This document shows, piece by piece, positions 59,301 to 64,000 of a stretch of 64,000 bases of DNA. The notes under the pieces are model-generated. The model saw nothing but the letters and a program-made list of their open reading frames with translations, was not told where the DNA came from and did not search any database. The position numbers and the translations under genes were made by a program. Source of the stretch: Hippopus hippopus (taxonomy: Eukaryota; Mollusca; Bivalvia; Cardiida; Cardiidae); NCBI GenBank assembly GCA_946811185.2, contig OX328113.1, forward strand, positions 17,382,521-17,446,520, given 5' to 3'. Positions within the stretch are counted from its first letter, which is position 1, and the number at the start of each line of letters is the position of its first letter.

Positions 59301-60479
59301 TAAAATCCATTTTGTCCAACAAATGACAGAATCCTAAGGTAAACTGGTCCTTTGACAAGCAGAAAATTGACCAACAGCCAAAGGTATTGACCCAGGTCAG
59401 CCTGCGCAGACTGACATAAGTCAATACTTTTTGCACATGCATTAAGCTCCCTTTTCATAAAAGCATGGCTCAATTTTTTATTACACCTTAATTCATAATA
59501 CCTTAGTTAATCTTTAATATCCATATTTCTGAACAGTTAATCACACAATCCTTTTGAAAACATTTTTGGAAAGGCAAAAAATGCCGGTATGCAGCATTTT
59601 TGCCTTTTCCAACAATGTTCTCCAATCTTTTCTAGAAAAATCCAATTATTCAAGTCACATTCAGATCTAATTTGTCATCTACAAATGTTTTCAATATGAG
59701 AAAAGTCTGCAAATATTGTCATGTGGTGAAGAGTTAAAGATGAATTCAAAGCTATCTGCAGTCATTTTTTTGGCAGTAAAGAGATAAAGGGAACAATGTA
59801 TTGATAAACAGTCAAAAAAGACCCTTTTTGCCTGAATGGATGTTTTATACCACTTTCAACACGATTTCAGTCAAATCTTTGAAACAGCTCACTTAACAAT
59901 GTCTTTCCTACATTCCAACAGAACATGGCTTTGAATCTTCAGTGTCTTGCCAAAGGACATCTACATGTGACAAGTGCTGCCAGAGAGAAAAGACAATATC
60001 TACAACTAGAACTGTTACATGCATGTTAACTCTTAACCAAACAAAAATTTTAGCCCTGTAGGAGGAGAAAAAAAAAAATTATGTTGACAGACAAATAACC
60101 GGATTCCATTACACTCCTCCAACTCCCCCACCCCCACCCCTTTGTGGTGTCCATGGTTGTGAGGTAGAGCATCAGCCCTGTAACCGTAAGGTCCCAAGTT
60201 TGATACCCGGGAGCGGGTGTCAACTTTGGGATTTTTCGTTGGCCCACACATTCGGCGCGAGTACTGGTGTAGTTCCCAGGAAGCAGAATCGAGAGAGATT
60301 AGTATAAGTTGTAAGAACTTGTTTCTCAATCTATGTAAAATAAATATGTTTAAACTAAAAACATCCCTTTGTGGGACATAAAGCTACATGTATCAGAAAA
60401 ATACAATTGTATACATGCAGAATTAGTACTTACAGTTGTATATATTGACCACTTCTGTTGTTTCTTCAGAAGTTTCCAT
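45249..60479 (-). CDS. PRDM15: PRDM15 homolog: PR-domain multi-zinc-finger protein (7 exons)
   Basis: PRDM15 is a nuclear DNA-binding regulator. Coding (5' to 3' on the - strand) joins 60434-60479, 58664-58757, 56085-56247, 54992-55238, 51608-51726, 50607-50784 and 45249-49060; all borders are GT/AG and phases match, giving 1552 residues, close to human PRDM15. Order: N-terminal knuckle CDVCGEDHPTELCPELG (17-33), the mark that points to PRDM15; PR/SET domain about 48-175 (ARTQLGPFEAKR, ECNWLSLVRPA, NIYYNTTRTIYPGEEL, VWYTASYARKLSKP); AT-hook-like cores KRGRPR, KRPRGRPRK and KKRGRPKK; one C2H2 finger in exon 6; an acidic, Asn/Lys/Asp-rich linker; 18 further C2H2 fingers at about 695-1257; and an acidic Gln/Ile-rich tail. 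The SET catalytic residues were not assessed. Introns are full of MITEs. PRDM10 is a less likely alternative. Confidence 0.92.
49087..49277 (-). mobile_element. TTAA-palindrome MITE beside the PRDM15 exon 7 acceptor
   Basis: TTAA at 49083-49086 and 49278-49281. CTCTTTACCAAACGAC lies 23 nt upstream of the exon on the - strand. Core GAGAAAATGCTGGTACCAGC, a perfect palindrome. Confidence 0.87.
49282..49491 (-). mobile_element. TTAA-MITE sharing a TTAA with the previous copy
   Basis: GTCTTTTCCACATGAC to GATTGTATGGTAAAGGG; same orientation. Confidence 0.8.
49496..49996. mobile_element. two or more TTAA-MITE copies, composite
   Basis: Cores at about 49640 (AGCTGGAAACCAGC) and 49860 (AATGCTGGTAACCAGCATT), joined at about 49767 by AAGAGTTAAAAGC. 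Confidence 0.75.
50005..50215 (+). mobile_element. SINE body and tail
   Basis: GGGAAAGCAGCCAGGGGTTT and GCATGAATAGGTGCACTGGC. Confidence 0.65.
50293..50585 (+). mobile_element. tRNA-headed SINE
   Basis: CCAGTAACGCAGTCAGTAGCG (A-box side) and GGTTCGCTGGTTCCAATCCC (B-box side), body and CAATCAATCAAAAG tail. Ends 22 nt from PRDM15 exon 6. Confidence 0.75.
50607..50784 (-). CDS. PRDM15: PRDM15 exon 6 (C2H2 finger + AT-hook-like motif)
   Basis: Acceptor TTATTTAG, donor G|GTTTGG (weak). Encodes YCPRCGSCFASQTSMVHHL then KTRKRGRPRIHP. Confidence 0.88.
50836..50910. repeat. short tandem duplication, ~39 bp
   Basis: CCCCTTCTTTTTGATCTTC ... AGCTGAGCCG occurs twice in direct repeat. Confidence 0.85.
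50911..51607. other. PRDM15 intron 5, little recognised
   Basis: Only a hairpin AATTGCTCATGATGAGCAAT at about 51203 (MITE core variant) stands out. Confidence 0.5.
51608..51726 (-). CDS. PRDM15: PRDM15 exon 5 (linker)
   Basis: Acceptor AATTTCAG, donor GCG|GTGAGT. Encodes ALLGHRIEPLPTDLVVEPLA and HLHQVQKVSPSA; no domain. Supported by phase and position between the PR domain and the first finger. Confidence 0.8.
51850..52065 (+). mobile_element. TTAA-palindrome MITE, orientation A
   Basis: TTAA at 51846-51849; CCCTTTACCGCAAAATC to TTGTTTGGTACAGTG. Confidence 0.8.
52461..52695. repeat. 42-bp AT-rich tandem repeat, ~5.5 copies
   Basis: TCATTATGTAAA or variant starts at 52464, 52506, 52548, 52590, 52636 and 52678. 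Unit holds TTTTATNTTGATTTTTATG. Confidence 0.9.
52930..53213 (+). mobile_element. short non-autonomous element, CCTCCGCCTTCGGCAGGGG end
   Basis: Starts about ATATCCCCCACCG; ends TATCCCTCCGCCTTCGGCAG then GGGATAAAAAG. TATCCCC/GGGGATA inverted ends. Contains a poly-A run (53056-53076). Confidence 0.6.
53215..53432 (+). mobile_element. TTAA-palindrome MITE
   Basis: Begins at the end of the preceding element. Core GAGAAAATGCTGGTAACTAG; ends GTGGTAAAGAC then TTAA (53433-53436). Confidence 0.83.
53437..53616 (+). mobile_element. TTAA-MITE, left core arm deleted, abutting the previous copy
   Basis: CCTTTTACCACATAATCCC to GTCATGTGGTAAACGG; shares the TTAA at 53433-53436; next TTAA at 53617-53620. 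Confidence 0.83.
53750..53970 (+). mobile_element. TTAA-palindrome MITE, full length, near-perfect core
   Basis: TTAA at 53746-53749 and 53971-53974. Best core in the window: arms ATTGTGGGAAAAGGAGAAAA / TTTTCTCCTTTTCCCACAAT plus TGCTGGT/ACCAGCA around a single A. Confidence 0.9.
54120..54951 (-). mobile_element. satellite-cored Helentron-like element, ~145-bp core
   Basis: Starts GACAAGAGGACCATGATGGC; read on the - strand this is hairpin GGGCCATCATGGTCC then TCTTGTC. AAGATTTGACC recurs at 54305, 54450, 54595 and 54741. Right end GACGGACACAAAAGCTCACC and GAGCACTTCATGCTCAGGTG. Confidence 0.8.
54992..55238 (-). CDS. PRDM15: PRDM15 exon 4 (PR domain, C part)
   Basis: Acceptor CTAACATTAG, donor G|GTATAT. 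Contains NECNWLSLVRPAVNEESQN and EELQVWYTASYARKL. TE ends lie 35 nt before the acceptor and 40 nt after the donor. Confidence 0.95.
55278..55502 (+). mobile_element. TTAA-palindrome MITE 35 nt from the PRDM15 exon 4 acceptor
   Basis: TTAA at 55274-55277 and 55503-55506. CCCTTTATCACACAATCCC to CATTTGGTAAAGAG. Confidence 0.86.
55538..55681 (+). mobile_element. TTAA-MITE, right half
   Basis: AAGCAGCATTTTCCCTTC to GTCATCTGGTAAAGAG. Confidence 0.7.
55752..56016 (-). mobile_element. GAGCCATGCTCTG MITE
   Basis: CAGCCACGCTCTAGCAAAAA to ACAGAACATGGCTCA, inner AGCCTGCACAGAC/TTTGCAGGCT. Confidence 0.8.
56085..56247 (-). CDS. PRDM15: PRDM15 exon 3 (PR domain, N part)
   Basis: Acceptor TTTCACATAG, donor AAG|GTACAA. 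Encodes RARLTLPSSLEV, GTVGVIAREIISARTQLGPF and FDDTGFFTLK. Confidence 0.93.
56348..56382. repeat. (TC)n microsatellite
   Basis: About 17 TC units, about 100 nt upstream of the PRDM15 exon 3 acceptor on the - strand (as GA repeats). Confidence 0.9.
56585..57876. mobile_element. candidate DNA transposon, CAGTGCTCTCAATAAG ends, 6-bp duplication
   Basis: CAGTGCTCTCAATAAG at the left and CTTATTGAGAGCACTG at the right are perfect 16-bp inverted repeats. CAGCCA lies directly outside both (56579-56584, 57877-57882). A second, ~45-bp inverted pair sits inside (about 56905-56950 and 57440-57485; TCAATTATGATC core). No transposase frame. A TTAA-MITE right part (57543-57633) is nested in it. Confidence 0.78.
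57916..58140 (+). mobile_element. TTAA-MITE, orientation A
   Basis: CCCTTTACCACACAGTCC to TGCTGTATGGTATTGAG; core arm variant GAGAAAATCTTCGTAACCAG. Confidence 0.78.
58165..58300 (-). mobile_element. SINE fragment
   Basis: AACAGTGGCCAGTGCAGC then CACATGTACTTTC resemble the reversed SINE body. Confidence 0.4.
58446..58600 (-). mobile_element. TTAA-MITE, partial, orientation B
   Basis: CCTGTTACCAGACAAAAAAG; only one core arm (AGCATTTTCTCCCTTTTC). Confidence 0.55.
58664..58757 (-). CDS. PRDM15: PRDM15 exon 2 (zinc knuckle)
   Basis: Acceptor ATTTTATAG, donor AG|GTATAC. Encodes CCDVCGEDHPTELCPELG and DAGLGGYVT; C-x2-C-x4-H-x4-C spacing as in the PRDM15 N-terminus. Confidence 0.9.
58975..59075 (-). 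mobile_element. tRNA-like SINE head or tRNA pseudogene
   Basis: Reversed, GGGTTCAAGTCC is a B box and TGGTCTACAGGTCATATGG an A-box-like part. The acceptor arms do not pair, so not a functional tRNA gene. Confidence 0.45.
59201..59471 (-). mobile_element. GAGCCATGCTCTG MITE, full length
   Basis: TGAGCCATGCTCTGGCAAAA to CATAAAAGCATGGCTCA; includes CCATTTTGTCCAACAA and GTCAGCCTGCGCAGACTGAC. Confidence 0.85.
59533..59742 (+). mobile_element. TTAA-MITE, core variant
   Basis: Core GGCAAAAAATGCCGGTATGC / GCAGCATTTTTGCC; end GTCATGTGGTGAAGAGTTAA. Confidence 0.75.
59835..59990 (-). mobile_element. SINE fragment
   Basis: ATACCACTTTCAACACGATTTC and GTGTCTTGCCAAAGGACA, reversed body. Confidence 0.45.
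60145..60365 (+). mobile_element. tRNA-headed SINE (GAAGCAGAATCGAGA family)
   Basis: GGTTGTGAGGTAGAGCATCAG (A-box side), AGTTTGATACCCGGG (B-box side), tail GGAAGCAGAATCGAGAGAG and AATAAATATGTTTAAAC. Begins about 115 bp from PRDM15 exon 1 on its intron side. Confidence 0.75.
60434..60479 (-). CDS. PRDM15: PRDM15 exon 1 (ATG)
   Basis: METSEETTEVVNIYN plus a split Cys; donor T|GTAAGT; acceptor TTTTTCAG 12 nt before the ATG, so an upstream 5'UTR exon must exist. The ATG is the first in this exon. Confidence 0.82.
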
Positions 60480-60721
60480 CTTGGATTTGCTCTGAAAAAT
60501 CAATTGCGTAAAGCAAGTTCAAAGAATTACATGTACATGAACTAGCAATTACTCCTTTTCAAATAATGATTTTTCACTGTATTTCAAACAAAGACGCTTT
60601 CCTTCCTTCAAATATTCTTACATACATTAAAACTAAATCCAGTTTGTGGTATGTCCTAAAATAAACTTTATTGAAATAATGACTGTAAATTCCTCAGAGA
60701 AAAAATAAAACACTATGAATT

Positions 60722-60945
60722 AGTTCTTTACCAGATAACAAAATTTTAGACTCGTATAGACAGCATTTGCAAAAGGTATCATTTAGTATGTTACCAAAAA
60801 CACAAATTTTGTCTGTCAAAAGGTAGAAAACATTGTGGGAAAAGAGAAAATGCTGGTTACCAGCATTTTCTCTTTTTCCCAAAATATTTTCTAAAGCTTC
60901 TTTTTTGAGAATTGTTAAAAACTTGGGATTGTTTGATAAAGGCTA
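60722..60945 (-). mobile_element. TTAA-palindrome MITE, 5' of the PRDM15 ATG exon
   Basis: TTCTTTACCAGATAACAAAA to GATTGTTTGATAAAGG; core GAGAAAATGCTGGTTACCAG. Confidence 0.82.
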
Positions 60946-60949
60946 AATC

Positions 60950-61239
60950 ACTCTGTTCTCAATATTTTTTGTTTATTGCCTTTTATAGGAGTTTTGAAAC
61001 ATTGAATCGGATTATAATAGTCCAATTTTCAAAACAATATTGCTGATGTTATACACAGCTCTAATGGTATTTGATGTTTCATGAAATCTTGAAAAGGGCA
61101 ATTGCCAAAATAATAAGAAAAAGAGTGGTTTGACTCACAGTTTATAGACACAGGTTTGACCGTTTTCAATGTGTAGCACTTAGGTGTTGTACATTTCTTT
61201 TCTAGCTACTGAACTGCCTGAATAGATCTTGTATAGTAT
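60950..61239. other. intronic/5' sequence, nothing recognised
   Basis: No coding or repeat signal that I can support. Confidence 0.45.
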
Positions 61240-61500
61240 TGGTTTGTATTGGAATTTAACGCCATTTTAACAGCTTTGGTCATATCATTGCGGTCAGTGA
61301 CGCACCCATGTGTTTCCTGGCTTTCTCACACCAGTACTAACACAACTTTCTTTCCAAAGCCACTGACTACTTTTTCTCACATGCATCATAGGTGAGAGGC
61401 GAAAAATCGCCAGACAGAAAGTTCGCCGCAACCGGGTATTGAACCCGCAACCTCCAGGTCACGAGTCTGATACGCTAACCACTGAGCCACCCAGCCGGAC
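61240..61500 (-). mobile_element. tRNA-headed SINE with intact A and B boxes
   Basis: Reversed head: GGTGGCTCAGTGGTTAGCG (A box) and GCGGGTTCAATACCC (B box). Body GTTTCCTGGCTTTCTCACAC and tail reversed TTTAACGCCATTTTAAC. The cleanest SINE head in the window. Confidence 0.88.
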
Positions 61501-61629
61501 TGAATAGATCTACAAGCAGATTTAGTCCATGCAAAAAAGAGTACAAGAGCCAAGGTGTTGCTGCTCTCTTTTCCCATGAAAGTTGAAAAACTGACATTAT
61601 GATGTCAAAAATATGTTCATAGTTACCTG

Positions 61630-62033
61630 CCCGTCAGGAATTGGCTCTCCTTTTTATATTTGACAACTAGCCCCAGTTTGGGCTTCAATAAAGACATGCT
61701 GTTAACCATCATTTTCTCCTTTCAAACAAAGTTTTTAATCCTTTCAAAGGCTTTCCTGCTCTCCTTTCCATTGAAAGTTGAAATGAGGGCATTATTATGT
61801 TAAAAATATGTTGATAGTTACCTGTCGGTCTGGTATGGGCTCTCTTTTTGATAGGTGACAACTAGCCAAAGTTTGGGCTTCAATACAGATATGCTGTTAA
61901 CTAGTATTTTCTCCTTTTCCAATAAAGCTTTCTACCAAAACTTTCAAAGATAGATCAAATCATTTGAGCTACATTTACCTTATTGTCCACAAATGCTTTT
62001 AATATGGACATGTCTTGTTTGGTGTCCTAAGTA
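61630..62033. repeat. short duplication with TTAA-MITE right halves
   Basis: TTACCTGCCCGTCAGGAATTGG / TTACCTGTCGGTCTGGTATGG and AGTTTGGGCTTCAATA occur twice (about 61625 and 61820), each followed by GCTGTTAAC and MITE right-half sequence. Confidence 0.65.
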
Positions 62034-62044
62034 AGTTGGATAAC

Positions 62045-62285
62045 CTTTTACCAAATGACAAAATTTCAACCTGATCAAAACTGAAAGCATTTGCAGACAA
62101 TAGATTCACTATTTCTGAAATTATGAGATTTGTCTTTAAAAGTCTTTGTCTTTAATAGGACAAAAATCATTTTGAGAAAAGGAGAAAATGCTGCTTTTTA
62201 TCATTTACTCCTTTACCCACAATCTTCCAAAAGGCTTCTTCCTTGGGGTCATTGAAACATGGAATTGTTTGGAAAGGGGTTTAAG
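62045..62285 (-). mobile_element. TTAA-MITE, orientation B
   Basis: CTTTTACCAAATGACAAAAT to TTGTTTGGAAAGGGG; core partly lost. Confidence 0.75.
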
Positions 62286-62289
62286 GGTA

Positions 62290-62405
62290 TCCTTCCTACC
62301 AGATACCAATTTAGGCAAATTCCATTATTTCAGTGACACTAAGTTTGTCAATTGTAAATGCTTTCACATTGGACAAGTCTATTTATTCTGTTGTTAGGTA
62401 AGGAG
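62290..62405 (+). mobile_element. TTAA-MITE right part
   Basis: CAATTGTAAATGCTTTCAC and CTGTTGTTAGGTAAGGAG. Confidence 0.6.
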
Positions 62406-62408
62406 TAA

Positions 62409-62630
62409 ACCATTTACCACAAAATCCCAACTTCTAACGACTCAGAGAAAGAAGCCTTTTGAAAACATTTTGGGAAAAGGAGAAAATGCTGGTAACCAGA
62501 CTTTTCTCCTTTTCCCACCGTGTTTTCTACCCTATCATAGGCCAATTTCCTAATTTGAGTCTCATATGAATTTTCATCTGCAAATGCTTTCATTGTGGAC
62601 AAGTCCACTTTTTCCTCATGTGGTTAAGAG
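62409..62630 (+). mobile_element. TTAA-palindrome MITE, orientation A
   Basis: CCATTTACCACAAAATCCC to CATGTGGTTAAGAG. Confidence 0.85.
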
Positions 62631-62639
62631 TTAATCTAT

Positions 62640-63115
62640 GCTGGTAAGCCATGATTTTGAGCTTTTGAGGGACAACTGCAGCAAATGAAGCTCATAATGT
62701 GGTTTTTATCATGAAAACAACCAGTCCTGTTAAACTAAGAAAATCAATCATTATGTTGAAAAGATTAAGTAGCAAACAAACATTTTTTTTTAAATTTCTG
62801 TTTTTCTGTAGATATATGAGAAAATTAACTGTAAGGAACGAAATGCACGATGACAGCTATCTGACTGCGAAATGCACGTGTGTTTGTTTACATGGTTAAC
62901 TTTCTTTCAGAATTAAACCGTGGCGGAATTTGAGAATTTTAGGTGGTTGAAACTCGGTCGTGCTATTAGCATCAAAGTTTTTTTTTGCAAACAATTGTTT
63001 GGTTTAATTAATATTCAGAAGTTCAACGAAAATTTTTGGTTTTTAAGGCAATGTTTAAATATGATCAGCATGCCCAAACTTACATATTTTAACCAGTTTT
63101 AAGCAAGGTCATTCC
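62640..63115. other. upstream region of PRDM15, nothing firmly recognised
   Basis: AT-rich; lies between the ATG exon and the candidate promoter, so probably intron 1. Confidence 0.4.
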
Positions 63116-63124
63116 GCTTCTTAC

Positions 63125-63185
63125 AGGACGCCATTACGACGCATGCGCACTGCAGCCGTAAATTTGTTGGGATGTCATTTAAAAC
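63125..63185 (-). promoter_or_regulatory. candidate PRDM15 5'UTR exon and promoter
   Basis: On the - strand TGCGCATGCGT (63139-63149) is close to the NRF-1 site, followed 3' by ATGGCGTCCT and donor GTAAGA (63119-63124). Spliced to the exon 1 acceptor, that ATG meets TAG after three codons, so it would be a minimal upstream ORF. The local CpG density is higher than around it. Confidence 0.4.
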
Positions 63186-63630
63186 AAAACTGAAAGTAGC
63201 CTTCGCTTTCCTTTTCATTTTACAATTGTGACAAAAATGCAGTCATTCAAGGCAATGATTGAAGCACGCTGTCCTATTTTCAATTCTATTATAAATTTAA
63301 ATGTATTTCCATTTTTCTCTTTTTAAATTTAAATGCGGTGTCGCTGTTAACATATCCCCGTAAATTGAGTCCTAACAAATTTTCATAGACCAAGCTCCTT
63401 TCAAATATATTTTTCAGTCTTTGTGCCCTTTACTGTTTATCGCATATACACCCTTTCCTACGTACATGTTAAAGACTGTTCTGTCATCTGTTTTAATACA
63501 TAATAATACTAGCTGAAAAGACATGGACTGGGCAGTTTCAAAAGTTTTACCTAAAGGAAATGTGAGCAGTGCTCACTTTATTATGTAGGTCTAAAGGATG
63601 AATCAGTAACAGACGGCTTCAAACAACATT
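63186..63630. other. upstream sequence, nothing recognised
   Basis: No supported coding or repeat feature. Confidence 0.45.
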
Positions 63631-63631
63631 T

Positions 63632-63823
63632 CATCCTTTACCAAACAATCCCGAATCTTAATGACTCGGGGTAAGAAGCCTTTCAAAAACATTGTGAGAA
63701 AAGGAGAAAATGCTGGCAACCAACATTTTCTCCTTTATCTACAATGTTTTATGTCTTTCGATAGACAAATCTTAAATTTTGAGTAATATTTAAACTGTTG
63801 TCTACAAATGCTTTCAATATGGG
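63632..63823 (+). mobile_element. TTAA-MITE, orientation A, right end lost
   Basis: TCCTTTACCAAACAATCCC; core GAGAAAATGCTGGCAACCAA. Confidence 0.78.
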
Positions 63824-64000
63824 TTTCCATTTGCTTTTGTGTTCTCAAAACTGTTAGTTTCAACACCTCTCAAAAAATATCCATCATTATTATCATCCCC
63901 ACAAGTCTACTTTGGTCAATACAGAGTACAGTGCCATCTTTTATTTACCCCTTAACAACTATGTGATTTAACGAACCCGAGGAGAAACCACTTATGAAAA

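Overview
The window reads as an intron-rich, AT-rich animal nuclear genome, most likely a bivalve mollusc. The host genes are cohesin RAD21, invertebrate-type EF-hand proteins and PRDM15. The repeats are families I associate with bivalve genomes: satellite-cored Helitron/pearl-like elements, tRNA-headed SINEs and short palindromic MITEs. The species is an inference. No bacterial, viral or CRISPR signal was seen.

Host genes from left to right. (1) The 3' half of a RAD21 homolog on the + strand, five exons from 2520 to 9129; the N-terminal exons are not in the window. (2) Two paralogous two-exon EF-hand genes of the sarcoplasmic-calcium-binding-protein/calexcitin type on the + strand (29371-31000 and 34112-37295), with the same exon-1 length, intron phase and EF-hand spacing. 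(3) A complete-looking PRDM15 homolog on the - strand, seven coding exons from 60479 to 45249 (1552 codons): N-terminal zinc knuckle, PR/SET domain, AT-hook-like motifs, an upstream C2H2 finger and an array of 18 more. A 5'UTR exon and promoter may lie near 63125-63180. A Cys-rich possible first exon on the - strand (1032-1277) lies inside a candidate transposon.

Most of the rest is mobile DNA. One short family dominates: about 215-235 bp, TTAA-flanked, ends CYCTTTACCA/TGGTAAAGRG, with a central hairpin of two ~27-bp arms around one base. I count more than 50 full or partial copies. Other content: a second palindromic MITE (ends GAGCCATGCTCTG); a four-unit tandem array of ~2.4-2.5 kb units (about 15.8-25.6 kb), each holding a CCAACCAGC-type minisatellite, two units carrying independent insertions of another MITE with 8-bp target duplications; three satellite-cored element families sharing the end rule 'short hairpin + TCTTGTY'; three larger elements with inverted ends and 5- or 6-bp duplications; and several tRNA-headed SINEs.

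The history can be read from nesting. A SINE sits in a TTAA MITE (11279-11746), a satellite-cored element splits another (42716-44452), a TTAA MITE sits in a degenerate satellite (38199-38417), and a duplicated flank gives an empty site for a 1.87-kb element (34501 versus 34818-36687). Several elements end within 50 nt of splice sites of RAD21 and PRDM15. The host genes share no evident pathway beyond two of them (RAD21, PRDM15) being chromatin proteins.
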